Source: Persicitalea sp963803495
Lineage (GTDB): Bacteria > Bacteroidota > Bacteroidia > Cytophagales > Spirosomataceae
Assembly: GCA_963803495.1 (NCBI GenBank)
Contig: CAWDMP010000002.1
Coordinates: 2,976,001 to 3,040,000, forward strand
DNA: 64,000 bases
Reading direction: 5' to 3'
A model generated the notes under the pieces. The model made no database searches, had not been told where the DNA came from, and saw only the letters and a list, made by a program, of their open reading frames with translations. Numbering within the stretch: position 1 is the first letter of the stretch; every line of letters starts with the position of its first letter. A program made the position numbers and the translations under genes. This document shows positions 43,884 through 53,639 of the stretch, one piece after another.

Positions 43884-44022
43884 AATTTTGCTGTAAAAAG
43901 CTCTGATTAGTACCTTTTGAATCGTTAATTCAGTGTTTTTTGCACAAAACTTGATCGTCGTCTCTGACGCGCTCGCTGACGTTTCACATCTCTTTTCTAA
44001 TTCCTAAACCTCCCCTTTCCTT

Positions 44023-45762
44023 ATGCAAATCGTGAAGCGAGTGATAAGCCTGGCGGTAGTCGCCCTGAGTATGTACGCCATGCCCGCGCTGGCCGTGCCT
44101 TTGCAACAGCTACCCGTGCAGGAAGAGGATTACGAAACCGACACCGTTGGCCTTGCGACTGATATCCTGCCCGAAGTAGAAATGCCGGGCAACCTGGTAC
44201 CTCCTGAGCTCGTGCGCCAACGCTTCGCGACGATGCAGCAGAAACTCCCGCTGGTCTATAATAAAGAATCACACAAATTTGTCGAGTACTTCATCTACAC
44301 CAAGCCCGACTTCACGCGCCGGATGATGGAGCAAAAGGGTCTGTACTTCCCGATCTATGAAAAGATGCTGGCGAAGTACAACATGCCCGACGAGATCAAG
44401 TACCTGTCGATGATCGAGTCGGGGCTCAATCCCCGCATTATTTCCTACGCCGGGGCGGGTGGGCTTTGGCAGTTCATGCGCGCTACGGGCCGGGAGTTTG
44501 GGCTGAAGCAGGACTCCTATTTCGATGAGCGCTTCGATCCTGAAAAGTCGACCGACGCCGCCTGCCGGTATCTTCGTCAGCTCTACAATATTTTTGGCGA
44601 TTGGGAAATGGCCCTTGCCTCCTACAATTGCGGTCCCGGCAACGTAAAGCGCGCCATGCGCCGCACAGGGGGGAGTACCTTCTGGTCGGTGTATGAGGGT
44701 TTGCCCAAGCAGACGCGTGGGTATGTGCCTCAGTTTGTGGCCATCATGTACATGATGCACTACGGAGAAGACCACGGCATCGTGCCGCAAGACATCATGT
44801 ACCCTACCGTCACGGACGTTATCAAGGTAGACGGGTACCTCAATCTGGCCACCTTCGCTTCGTTAAGTGGTGTGACCATGGAAGAGATTCAGCGGCTCAA
44901 CCCTCAGATTATTAATACCGTGCTTCCCGACTACACCCGTAATTTTTTGCTGAAAGTACCCGCGCAAAAATTTGCGATCATGGGACCCGACCAGCTCGCT
45001 ATACTCGATTCGGCTTCCAAACGTCCGACATCGGGCGTAATGATGGCTTCACTCGAAGAGGAGGGCGGCGATTACGTGGCGCGCAATGTCCGGCATAAGG
45101 TCAGGAGCGGCGAGACGCTCACGTCGATAGCGCGCCGCTACGGAGTGAGTATCAATGAAATAAGGCGTTGGAACAAAATGCGAAGCAGCCGCCTATTGCG
45201 CGGCCAGCGACTTACCATTGTCCGTCAGGTACGCATCGCTCCCAAGCCTGACACGCGGGTAGCTTCGGCCGATAAGACCACTGTCGAAACGGCTAAGATC
45301 ACGGAAGGTACTACGGAGACCCTGGTAGCTGACGCGGACGAAGAAAGCGAGGCAGACGAGCCAGAAATTAAAATCGCCATGACGACCAAGCCCCAGATCA
45401 CGGCGCGTCCCGTTACGCATACCGTGCGCCGGGGCGATAACCTGACGGTACTTGCGCGCCAGTACAAAGTAAGCATCGAAGAATTGAAAATATGGAACGA
45501 CTTATCGAGCGGTAAAATCCTATTGGGTCAGAAACTTAAAGTAAAGCTTCCCGCCAAGGCCGTGCCGTTGAAAACACTGGCCGCCAGCCAAACCCAGCCA
45601 AAATCACCAAGTGCGAAGGCGCGCTACCACACCGTGCAGCGCGGCGACACGCTCTGGACAATCTCACAACGCTACGGCCTCACGGTCGACAAGATCAAAC
45701 ATGCTAACAACATGAAGAGCAATAGCATCAGAGCCGGGATGAAGTTGCTGATTTCGGGTTAA
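44023..45762 (+). CDS. mltD: Membrane-bound lytic transglycosylase D with three LysM domains
   Basis: A 579-residue exported murein hydrolase. A signal peptide (ending MPALA-VP) precedes an SLT/GEWL domain with catalytic Glu in SMIESGLNP, GGLWQFMRATGREFGL and ASYNCGPGNVKRAM. Three LysM domains follow at about 358-405, 466-510 and 534-578 (RSGETLTSIARRYGV, RRGDNLTVLARQYKV, QRGDTLWTISQRYGL), which bind peptidoglycan. E. coli MltD has a similar plan. The linker between LysM1 and LysM2 is Glu/Asp-rich. No lipobox, so probably periplasmic rather than lipidated. Confidence 0.93.
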   Translation: MQIVKRVISLAVVALSMYAMPALAVPLQQLPVQEEDYETDTVGLATDILPEVEMPGNLVPPELVRQRFATMQQKLPLVYNKESHKFVEYFIYTKPDFTRRMMEQKGLYFPIYEKMLAKYNMPDEIKYLSMIESGLNPRIISYAGAGGLWQFMRATGREFGLKQDSYFDERFDPEKSTDAACRYLRQLYNIFGDWEMALASYNCGPGNVKRAMRRTGGSTFWSVYEGLPKQTRGYVPQFVAIMYMMHYGEDHGIVPQDIMYPTVTDVIKVDGYLNLATFASLSGVTMEEIQRLNPQIINTVLPDYTRNFLLKVPAQKFAIMGPDQLAILDSASKRPTSGVMMASLEEEGGDYVARNVRHKVRSGETLTSIARRYGVSINEIRRWNKMRSSRLLRGQRLTIVRQVRIAPKPDTRVASADKTTVETAKITEGTTETLVADADEESEADEPEIKIAMTTKPQITARPVTHTVRRGDNLTVLARQYKVSIEELKIWNDLSSGKILLGQKLKVKLPAKAVPLKTLAASQTQPKSPSAKARYHTVQRGDTLWTISQRYGLTVDKIKHANNMKSNSIRAGMKLLISG

Positions 45763-45787
45763 GGCAATGGACAATCATTGCCATAAA

Positions 45788-45823
45788 AAATGCCGCTGAC
45801 CTCGTGAGAGGTCAGCGGCATTT
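45788..45823. terminator. Bidirectional terminator between mltD and icd
   Basis: AAATGCCGCTGACCTC (45788-45803) and its exact complement (45808-45823) form a 16-bp stem with a GTGA loop, flanked by an A-run on the left and TTT on the right. It serves both convergent genes. Confidence 0.9.
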
Positions 45824-45847
45824 GCCTCACAAGGCCAAGATCAGGCT

Positions 45848-47071
45848 CTACGCCAGTTCCTTCTGCAAATTCTCGTTAATGGCTTCCAGGAAATCCTCTG
45901 TGTTGAGGTAATGATCCTTCGTGAGCTTATCACCGTGGATGATGAGGGCGAGGTCCTTGGTCATCTTACCGCTCTCAACGGTGTCGATGCATACTTGCTC
46001 CAGCGTATCGGCAAACTTGATGAGCTCCTGGTTGTCGTCGAGCTTACCCCGGAAGGCCAGGCCGCGCGTCCAGGCGAAGATCGAGGCGATCGGGTTGGTG
46101 CTGGTCGGCTTGCCCTGCTGGTGCTGGCGGTAGTGGCGCGTCACGGTACCGTGGGCGGCTTCGGCCTCCATCGTGCCGCCATCTGGCGTTACAAGTACCG
46201 ACGTCATCAGGCCCAGCGAGCCAAAGCCCTGCGCGACCGAGTCGGACTGTACATCGCCGTCGTAGTTTTTACAGGCCCACACAAACTTGCCGCTCCATTT
46301 GAGGGCCGAGGCTACCATATCGTCGATCAGCCGGTGCTCGTACACGATGCCCGCTTCGGCGAATTTCTCTTTGAACTCCGCGTCGAAAATCTCCTGGAAC
46401 AAATCCTTGAAACGTCCGTCGTACTTCTTCATGATGGTGTTCTTGGTCGACAGGTACACGGGCCAGCCTTTCTGCAACCCCATGTTCAGGCACGCCCGCG
46501 CGAATCCCTTGATCGAGTCGTCGAGGTTGTACATACCCATGGCTACACCGCCACCGGGAAAGTCGAAAATCGTGAATTCCTGCGTGGTACCGTCTTCGCC
46601 TTCAAATTTCATCGTCAACTTTCCCTTACCGGGTACCACAAAATCGGTGGCGCGGTACTGATCGCCAAAGGCATGCCGACCGACGATGATCGGGTCGGTC
46701 CAGGTCGTGACGAGGCGCGGCACGTTGCTCATCACGATCGGCTCACGAAACACGGTGCCGTCCAGGATGTTGCGAATGGTACCGTTGGGCGAGCGCCACA
46801 TTTGCTTCAAGCCGAATTCTTCCACGCGGTCTTCGTCGGGTGTGATGGTGGCGCACTTGATACCCACGCCGTATTGCTTGATGGCGTTGGCGGCGTCGAC
46901 GGTCACCTGGTCGTCGGTTTCGTCGCGGTATTCGATGCCGAGGTCATAGTATTTTATGTCGAGTTCGAGGTAGGGGAGGATGAGCTTGTCCTTAATGAAT
47001 TTCCAGATAATGCGGGTCATTTCATCGCCGTCGAGTTCGACGACTGGATTGGCAACTTTGATTTTGTTCAT
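45848..47071 (-). CDS. icd: NADP-dependent isocitrate dehydrogenase
   Basis: A 407-residue enzyme (isocitrate to 2-oxoglutarate and CO2). The length and sequence fit the eukaryotic-like homodimeric subfamily: VVELDGDEMTRIIW, KQMWRSPNGTIRNIL, NYDGDVQSDSVAQGFGSLGLM and EAAHGTVTRHYRQHQ. Substrate-binding SxNxxxR is present as SPNGTIR. It is a TCA-cycle gene standing alone on the minus strand with a bidirectional terminator. The 230-base spacer upstream is AT-rich and shared with the divergent amidohydrolase gene. Confidence 0.95.
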   Translation of the reverse strand: MNKIKVANPVVELDGDEMTRIIWKFIKDKLILPYLELDIKYYDLGIEYRDETDDQVTVDAANAIKQYGVGIKCATITPDEDRVEEFGLKQMWRSPNGTIRNILDGTVFREPIVMSNVPRLVTTWTDPIIVGRHAFGDQYRATDFVVPGKGKLTMKFEGEDGTTQEFTIFDFPGGGVAMGMYNLDDSIKGFARACLNMGLQKGWPVYLSTKNTIMKKYDGRFKDLFQEIFDAEFKEKFAEAGIVYEHRLIDDMVASALKWSGKFVWACKNYDGDVQSDSVAQGFGSLGLMTSVLVTPDGGTMEAEAAHGTVTRHYRQHQQGKPTSTNPIASIFAWTRGLAFRGKLDDNQELIKFADTLEQVCIDTVESGKMTKDLALIIHGDKLTKDHYLNTEDFLEAINENLQKELA

Positions 47072-47304
47072 GTAAGGGGTTTCAATTTAAAGGATAAAAG
47101 CCGGAAGCGGCAGGACAAAGAATCGGGCAAAAATACGAAAGTCGCCCGACAGTTGACAACCGAGCACCGACAGTTTTGTATTTTTCTGTTAATCAGTTAG
47201 TTATTTTCAGGATTAGATTTAAATTGAATTGTTATTTAAAATAAAATATCCAATTTAAAGCGCTTAAATCATTGCCTACCCTTTTTACAAAAAAAACTTT
47301 TTGT

Positions 47305-48984
47305 ATGAAAAAAACACTACTCCCGCTACTGCTCGTGCTGCTGGCCTTTACCGCCAACCTTGCCACCGCCCAATCAAAACGTAACGCTAAGAAAGGTCCG
47401 GCTGATCCTGCCGAAAAATTAAAACAGGAAGTCGTGCTGAGCGTGGAGCAAAACGCCAAACTCGGTCAGGAAATCAACGACATGCTGTTCAGTTTTGCTG
47501 AACTGGGTTTTCAGGAAGAAGAATCGGCAAAGTACCTGACCGCGCTCCTGGAAAAGGAGGGCTTCACAATACAGCGCGGCATTGCCGACATGCCCACGGC
47601 CTGGATTGCTACCTGGGGCAGCAGCAAGCCCGTGATCGCCCTCGGCTCCGATGTGGACTGCATTCCTAAGGCCAGCCAAAAACCCGGCGTAGCCTACCAC
47701 GACCCGCTGGTGGCGGGCGCACCCGGCCACGGCGAAGGGCACAATTCGGGCCAGGCCCTCAACATCATCTCGGCCCTGGCGGTCAAGAAAATCATGGAGC
47801 GCGACAAGATTCCCGGAACCCTGATGCTGTGGCCCGGCGTGGCCGAGGAACTGGTCGGCGCAAAGGCCTACTTCGTGCGCGACGGGTACTTCAAAGACGT
47901 GGACGCTTGCATTTTTACCCACGTCGCCAGTAACATGAGCGTCGGCTACGGCGATTCGGGAAATAATGGTTTGATTTCGGTGAAGTTCAAATTCGAAGGA
48001 CAGGCCGCCCACGCGGCGGGGGCGCCCTGGCGCGGCAAAAGCGCGCTGGACGCCGTGGAACTGATGAACGTGGGCTGGAACTTCCGCCGCGAGCACCTCG
48101 AACTCACGCAACGCTCCCACTACGTGATTCCTGACGGCGGCGATCAACCCAACGTGGTACCTTCCATGGCCTCGGTGTGGTACTACTTCCGCGATCGTAG
48201 TTATCCCAAGATCAAGAAACTCTACGACATCGGTATGAAGATGGCCGAAGGCGCCGCGCTGATGACCGACACGAAATTTACCTACGAAGTACTGGGGTCA
48301 GCCTGGCCGGGACACTTCAACCAACCCATCGCCGAAACGATGTACGACAACATCAAGAAGGTAGGGCTGCCTACCTGGGATGCCAACGACCAACTCCTGG
48401 CCAAAGCGACGCAAATCGAGATGGAAGCCAGCAAAATCGAAGGCCTGGACATGAAGCTCGACACCATCGGCCTGCCCGCCGATATGCCCGTGGCGTCGAT
48501 GGGGGGCCAAATCATGCGCTCGATGGGCGGCGGCTCCGACGACATCGCCGACATTTCGTGGGCGTTGCCGACGGTGGTACTCAGGTACCCGTCCAATATT
48601 CCCAACCTACCCGGCCACCACTGGTCCAACGCCATTTCAATGGCGACGCCCATCGCCCACAAGGGCATCGTGGCGGGGGCCAAAGTCGAGGCTATGACGC
48701 TGATCGACCTGCTCACCAAGCCAGAAGTACTTAGAAAGGCTTGGTCGTACTACCGCGATGAGCAAACGAAAGATCTGCAATACACGCCACTCGTAGGCCC
48801 GAAGGATTTCCCGGCCACGTATTTGAACAAAGAAATAATGGCCGAGTTCAAGCCGGCGATGGAGAAGTTTTACTACGAACCCGGCAAGTACAAAACGTAC
48901 CTTGAGCAGTTGAATATTACCTACCCGACCGTCAATGACGCGCAACGGGCGAAGATTAAAGAGTTGGAGGCAAAGGGAAAGTAG
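47305..48984 (+). CDS. M20-family amidohydrolase, exported
   Basis: A 559-residue zinc-dependent hydrolase of the M20/AbgB group. I place the start at ATG 47305 (MKKTLLPLLLVLLAFTANLATAQ), a clear signal peptide. Metal-binding segments are LGSDVDCIPKASQK, GHGEGHNSGQALN (HxxGH-like) and WPGVAEELVGAK; the dimerisation domain has GQAAHAAGAPWRGKSALDAV. Relatives cleave N-acyl amino acids or p-aminobenzoyl-glutamate. Here it is periplasmic; substrate not known. Followed by a GMC oxidoreductase remnant. Confidence 0.88.
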   Translation: MKKTLLPLLLVLLAFTANLATAQSKRNAKKGPADPAEKLKQEVVLSVEQNAKLGQEINDMLFSFAELGFQEEESAKYLTALLEKEGFTIQRGIADMPTAWIATWGSSKPVIALGSDVDCIPKASQKPGVAYHDPLVAGAPGHGEGHNSGQALNIISALAVKKIMERDKIPGTLMLWPGVAEELVGAKAYFVRDGYFKDVDACIFTHVASNMSVGYGDSGNNGLISVKFKFEGQAAHAAGAPWRGKSALDAVELMNVGWNFRREHLELTQRSHYVIPDGGDQPNVVPSMASVWYYFRDRSYPKIKKLYDIGMKMAEGAALMTDTKFTYEVLGSAWPGHFNQPIAETMYDNIKKVGLPTWDANDQLLAKATQIEMEASKIEGLDMKLDTIGLPADMPVASMGGQIMRSMGGGSDDIADISWALPTVVLRYPSNIPNLPGHHWSNAISMATPIAHKGIVAGAKVEAMTLIDLLTKPEVLRKAWSYYRDEQTKDLQYTPLVGPKDFPATYLNKEIMAEFKPAMEKFYYEPGKYKTYLEQLNITYPTVNDAQRAKIKELEAKGK

Positions 48985-49036
48985 TTTTTGGCGTTCTATT
49001 GTCTCTGATGTTTGTTCAAAAAAAACTTTACATTCC

Positions 49037-49383
49037 ATGTCATTTCTCGATAAAGTAGTTGCCGAGGATTCTTTGGAGGTACCTGCGTACCTAAAAAAGC
49101 CCGTTCAATACGATGCCATCGTCATCGGCACCGGCATCAGCGGCGGCTGGGCGGCCAAAGAGCTTACGGAAAAAACGAAATGGGTGGTATCCGCATGGGC
49201 CACGATCCTAAGACTTCGATGCTCAATAAATGGAATCAGCTCCACGCCGTGTCCAATGTTTTCGTGACCGATGGCGGATGCATGGTATCCACCGCTACGC
49301 AAAACCCCTCACTGACCTACATGGCCATCACGGCCCGCGCCGTCGACCGCGCGGTATCCGAAATGCGGAAAGGGAATTTATAG
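49037..49383 (+). pseudogene. GMC-family oxidoreductase, large internal deletion
   Basis: Only the two ends of a GMC (glucose-methanol-choline) flavoprotein remain. The N-terminal 45 or so residues (MSFLDKVVAEDSLEVPAYLK, YDAIVIGTGISGGWAAKELT) hold the FAD GxGxxG motif. About 1.3 kb is then missing, and the C-terminus follows in another frame from 49180 (MGGIRMGHDPKTSMLNKWNQ, then NPSLTYMAITARAVDRAVSE). The junction is near 49180. Intact relatives are about 550-570 residues and usually pair with a gluconate-2-dehydrogenase subunit-3-like gene, absent here. Cannot be functional. Confidence 0.85.
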
Positions 49384-49402
49384 GAACGGTACCTGAGAGT
49401 AC

Positions 49403-50530
49403 TTAAAACGCGTCGAAGATTCGGAAGTAAAAGCCCGTCGTGCGGTCGGAAGTAACGGCGAAGTCGAACCGGGTGTAGAGGTTCATTTGCCGGTTGATCA
49501 GAATCCTCAACCCCGCGCCGCCACCAAAGCGGGTAGTTGAGGCCGAGAAGTCCTTGATTTCGGGCGCAATGCCTCCGGCGCTCACGAAAGCCGCCGCCAC
49601 CAGAAACCGCCCCAGATTGCGCCGGTACTCCGTTTGGGCCGACCAAAGTTGTCGGTCCCGAAAACGCCCCGACGTGTACCCGCGCATGATGGTGAAACCA
49701 CCCAGGCGCGGCAAGTCATGGAAAGGTACTTCACCCTGCGTGAATTGTCCGATGCCCTGCACGGCGATGAGATTTTTGGCACCTAGCGGAAAGTACTTCC
49801 TAATATCCAGGAACTGCTCGCGGTAGTTAAAGGTACTACCCAGCCCGGCGAAGTGCTGGCGGTAGTAGGCATTGGCGTACCATCCTCGCGTGGGACTAAA
49901 CGCATCGTTGCGGTAGTCCCAGAGTATACTTGGCCCAATGCCCACGATGCGGTTGGCCTCGCCCCCCAGAAAAGCATCGACTTCGCCCACGCGCTCTGCT
50001 TCCGAAAACTTTATATTCCGCACGTCGCTGAAATAGGAGGTGATACCGACAAAAAACTTATCCCTGGTTTTTCGATAAAATTCGCCCTGAAAATACGCGC
50101 GGTTGTAGCTGGCGCTGAGGTAGTCTTCTTCGGCGAGCGTCTGATTTCCCACGCCCCAGAAATTTTCAGAGAATATGACGTAGCCACCCTTACCTCGGAA
50201 AAAGTACTTCTCGTCTTTGGTGAAAATCTGCCAGGCGGGCTCCACCACCAATTGGCGGCGGGTACTGTATAAGGCCTGAATCCAGGCGTAAGAATTGCGG
50301 GTGGTCGTCAGCGTGTCGGCATTGAAAAAATAGTCCAGCGATATCCCGGCTTGAAAGCCTGTCTCGGGACTCGTACGGAAAACCGGCAGCGGCAGCACGT
50401 GCAGCGGTCGGTTGACCAGCGAATCAGGGTTTAACTTTTGCCAGAACGTAGGTTTGGCTTCTTGTCCGCGCGAAGAAAGCGCCGTCAGCAAAATTCCCAA
50501 TCCTATGATATGACCGAAGTACCTTTTCAA
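49403..50530 (-). CDS. BamA/TamA-like outer-membrane beta-barrel protein
   Basis: A 375-residue protein with a signal peptide (ending near LLTALSSRG) and a C-terminal Omp85-type barrel: VRNIKFSEAERVGEVDAF, DYRNDAFSPTRGWYANAYYR, RGYTSGRFRDRQLW (the VRGF-like loop-6 motif) and a final FYFRIFDAF, ending in the terminal Phe typical of outer-membrane proteins. No POTRA domains, so it is a barrel-only surface antigen D15 type. Starts at TTG 50530, overlapping the stop of the upstream lipoprotein gene by four bases, so they are probably co-translated. Confidence 0.85.
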   Translation of the reverse strand: MKRYFGHIIGLGILLTALSSRGQEAKPTFWQKLNPDSLVNRPLHVLPLPVFRTSPETGFQAGISLDYFFNADTLTTTRNSYAWIQALYSTRRQLVVEPAWQIFTKDEKYFFRGKGGYVIFSENFWGVGNQTLAEEDYLSASYNRAYFQGEFYRKTRDKFFVGITSYFSDVRNIKFSEAERVGEVDAFLGGEANRIVGIGPSILWDYRNDAFSPTRGWYANAYYRQHFAGLGSTFNYREQFLDIRKYFPLGAKNLIAVQGIGQFTQGEVPFHDLPRLGGFTIMRGYTSGRFRDRQLWSAQTEYRRNLGRFLVAAAFVSAGGIAPEIKDFSASTTRFGGGAGLRILINRQMNLYTRFDFAVTSDRTTGFYFRIFDAF

Positions 50531-51283
50531 TTTTTACCCGTCTTGAAGTTCTTGTTCTCGATCCGCGAGAATTCGGTCAGCTTGCCTTCTTCGTATAATT
50601 TATCAAGAGATAGTAGATTCTCGTCCGTCACGGCCAGCGTGGAATCAGTGGGCGCAAAATTGATGTAGTCCTGCACCAGGATTTCGCCTATACGTCGCGG
50701 GTTATACGCTTCGCGAAAACGCATCCCGGTTTCGTTAACGTGGTAGAGGTAGGAGAGGAAATCCATCGAGCCGTCTTGTTTGTCGAAGTAGTACACAAAG
50801 ACATCGTCGTGATCTGTTCCCCCGCCTTCCTCGGTGAAGAAAACTTTTATTTTATCATACACTTTGCCTTTCAGCGTGACTTCGCCAATGTACTCTTTCT
50901 GGACCGCCGCATCGCGCAGGGGCGCGGGCAGCAGGAGGAAAGTACGCCACCGAATTGACGGAGTTCTTGTACTTATCCATCGTCGTGTCGGTTACGTTCT
51001 GCCGCTGTCCGCCGATGGTGCGATAAGTCTCGGCGTTGGTTAGGATGTCGCGGATTTCGGTACCGGTGGAGTCGGTTTGATGACGCTCGTAGTGGAAGTC
51101 GCCGCCGTTTTTTTGCACGAGGTAGTGCATATCACGGAAATCGAATTCCAGATCGAGCTGGTCGTAGGCCGCGCCGCCGTGGTAGGCGATGGCCTTTCCG
51201 ACGATGGTTTGGGCCTGGTCTTCTTTTTGGCAGGAAGAAAATACAAGTGCAGCGAAAAGAAGAGGGAGGGTAGCAAGGCGCAT
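50527..51283 (-). pseudogene. Lipoprotein (DUF6503-like), frameshifted
   Basis: The N-terminal part (MRLATLPLLFAALVFSSCQK) is a lipoprotein signal with Cys at about 18, followed by GKAIAYHGGAAYDQLDLEF and DMHYLVQKNGGDFHYERHQT. Near 50940 one extra C shifts the frame. The rest (restored text LLLPAPLRDAAVQKEYIGEV, then KIKVFFTEEGGGTDHDDVFVYYF and YNPRRIGEILVQDY) is intact downstream. I recall this two-part pattern from Bacteroidota envelope lipoproteins of unknown function (DUF6503-like); the family name is tentative. It precedes the BamA-like gene with overlap. Length after repair about 250 residues. Confidence 0.7.
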
Positions 51284-51400
51284 GGAGGGGGATTATATTT
51301 AGGAGAGAGTGTTCTTTTGGTAGCTAAACCTGCAAAGTCGCTGGCAAAGTTCACGCACCTTTGCAAAGTCAATTGTACACGTAATCTTTCTTTCCCCAAA

Positions 51401-52162
51401 ATGTCCACCAACACCCTCAGAGTCCATTGGCAAAATGGCCGCACCACCCTCAACGGCTGGCTGGCGATTCCGAACTCCTGGACCGCCGAAGTGATGGCCG
51501 TGGCGGGCCTCGATTCACTGACCATCGACGCGCAGCACGGCCTGGCGGCCGACCTGAGCGTAATTCTGCCGATGTTGCAAGCCATCAGTACCACCCACAC
51601 CGTGCCGCTGGTGCGCGTGGCCTGGAATGATCCGGCGCAGCACATGCGCATGCTCGATGCAGGCGCGCAGGGCATCATCTGCCCGATGCTCGATACCCGC
51701 GCCGAAACCGAGGCCTTTGTGCGGGCGTGCCACTACCCGCCGTTGGGTACCCGTAGTTTCGGCCCGTTGCGAGCTTCGTTGCGCACGGGCGCGAAGTACT
51801 TCGAGACTGCCAATGAGGAAGTCATCACGCTGGCGATGATCGAAACGGCGGCGGGCTATCACAACATCGAAGACATTGCCCAAACACCCCACCTCACCGG
51901 ACTGTACGTAGGCTGCTGGGACCTCAGCCTGTCGCTCGGGTTGGAAAAAACGGCTGATTTTTATGATCCTGAACTACTGGGTATGCTGCAAAAAGTACTG
52001 GACGTGGCCCGGAAGAACGGGCTGATCGCGGGTGTGCATTGCGACACGCTCGAAACAGGCATCCGAATGCGCGAAATGGGTTTCGATATGGTAACGCCAC
52101 TCACTGATACGTTTCTGCTGCAACAAGCCGTAATCGCGGGTGTGCAGCGCTTTCGGAAATAG
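51401..52162 (+). CDS. HpcH/HpaI aldolase family protein
   Basis: A 253-residue TIM-barrel class II aldolase from ATG 51401. Characteristic segments are LNGWLAIPNSWTAEVMAVAG, DSLTIDAQHG, PLVRVAWNDPAQHMRMLDAG, GAQGIICPMLDT, a GTRSFGP loop, MIETAAGYHNIEDIA (metal ligand Glu) and LYVGCWDLSLSLG (metal ligand Asp). Members cleave 4-hydroxy-2-oxo acids such as 2-keto-3-deoxy-sugar acids to pyruvate and an aldehyde. Cytoplasmic. Divergent from the frameshifted lipoprotein gene. Confidence 0.9.
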   Translation: MSTNTLRVHWQNGRTTLNGWLAIPNSWTAEVMAVAGLDSLTIDAQHGLAADLSVILPMLQAISTTHTVPLVRVAWNDPAQHMRMLDAGAQGIICPMLDTRAETEAFVRACHYPPLGTRSFGPLRASLRTGAKYFETANEEVITLAMIETAAGYHNIEDIAQTPHLTGLYVGCWDLSLSLGLEKTADFYDPELLGMLQKVLDVARKNGLIAGVHCDTLETGIRMREMGFDMVTPLTDTFLLQQAVIAGVQRFRK

Positions 52163-52229
52163 CGACTTTTGCGAACCCACGCTTGGCTTTTTGTTTTACA
52201 TTAGCATTTCAATAAAAAACGATTTTGCC

Positions 52230-53550
52230 ATGATGAAGAAAATAATAGTCAGCAGCTTGCTGTGGCTGGGTAGTTTGGCGGCTTTCGCCCAAAACTCACC
52301 CGACGACGTCAAGACCTTCACGCTGCCCAACGGCATGAAATTCCTGGTGCTGGAAGACCACTCCATTCCGACGGCCAACATGTACTTTTTCTGGAAAGTA
52401 GGTGCGCGCAACGAGGTACACGGCATCACGGGCCTGTCGCACTTTTTCGAGCACATGATGTTTAACGGCTCCAAGAACTACGGTCCCAAGCAGTTCGACC
52501 GCACGATGGAGGCCAACGGCGGCTCCAACAACGCCTACACCACCGAAAACGTGACGGTCTATACCGACTGGTTTCAGAAGGATGCACTCGAAACGATTTT
52601 CAAGCTCGAAGCCGACCGCATCGCCGACCTCAGCATCGACTCCGCCATGGTCCAGAGCGAGCGCGGGGTAGTACTTTCGGAGCGTAGCACGGGTTTGGAA
52701 AACAGCAACTACCGCACGATCAGCGAACTGGTGAAGGGCGTGGCTTTTCAGGAGCACCCGTATATGTTTCCGGTGATCGGCTTCGAGTCGGACATTAAAA
52801 GCTGGACGCAGAAAGATCTCGAAGATTATTTTAAGACCTACTACGCGCCCAACAATGCCACGGTAGTCGTGGTAGGCGATATAACACTGGCGCAAGTCAA
52901 GAAACTAGCCGACCAGTACATGGCGCCCATTCCGGCGCGCGGCTTGCCGCCGCAGGTACGCACGGTGGAGCCAGAGCAAAACGGCGAGCGCCGCGTGACC
53001 ACGTACAAGGACATCACGACGCCCAATATCCTGCTGGCCTACCACACGCCCGAAACCAGCCACGAAGACTACTACGCGCTGGATTTGTTGAACAACCTGC
53101 TGACGTCCGGCAATTCGTCGCGACTTACCAAGTCTCTCGTGATGGACACTACACTGGCAAGTCAGGTATTCAGTTTTATGGGCGACGGCTTCGATCCAAA
53201 TCTGTTCTACATCTACGGCGTAGCGGGCGACGGTGTATCGGCGCAGGAATTGGAGAAGGCCATTGAGGCGCAAATCGATGACCTGGCCCACAACCGAAGT
53301 GAGCGACCGTGAGTTGCAAAAGGTCAAGAATCAGAAACTCATGGAATTTTACCGCACCATCGAAACGATCAATGGCAAGGCCAACAGCATCGGTACCTAC
53401 GAGGTGTTTTTTGGGGATTATAGAAAACTCTACGACGCCCCGAAACTTTACAAAAAAGTGACCCCCGCCGATATTAAGCGCGTCGCGGCCAGGTACTTCA
53501 CCGAACGGAACCGGACGGTCGGGTACCTGCTGCCGGAGCAGGCCAATTAG
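52230..53550 (+). pseudogene. M16 zinc peptidase (catalytic subunit), frameshifted
   Basis: A pitrilysin-family protease with a signal peptide (ending AAFA-QN). The zinc motif HxxEH is present in GLSHFFEHMMFNG, and the distal Glu in the LEADRIADL region. The C-terminal half contains TTPNILLAYHTPETSHEDYYAL. Near 53288 one extra C in a CCC run shifts the frame; the true continuation is TTEVSDRELQKVKNQKLMEF, ending YLLPEQAN at 53548. Repaired length about 440 residues. It is followed by a second M16 gene, and such pairs form a heterodimeric periplasmic peptidase (established for several Gram-negatives). Confidence 0.88.
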
Positions 53551-53559
53551 TTAAACCCT

Positions 53560-53612
53560 GGTTTGCGTTTGCAACGCGAACCTCCTGTATTGCGCGTTTG
53601 TAACGCGCGCTA
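53560..53612. repeat. Composite palindromic element, GGTTTGCGT family
   Basis: GGTTTGCGTT pairs with AACGCGAACC (53560-53582, one mismatch), followed by a second stem TGCGCGTT/AACGCGCGC ending CTAC. It matches the two-part element at 31719-31784. Located between the two M16 genes. Confidence 0.7.
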
Positions 53613-53639
53613 CCCACAACCTCAATTACGACTTCCCCA

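Noticed and set aside
45911..47200. A 429-codon plus-strand open frame opposite icd
   Set aside because: The icd gene on the minus strand has all family motifs. The plus-strand translation is low-complexity His/Val/Gly-rich shadow sequence.
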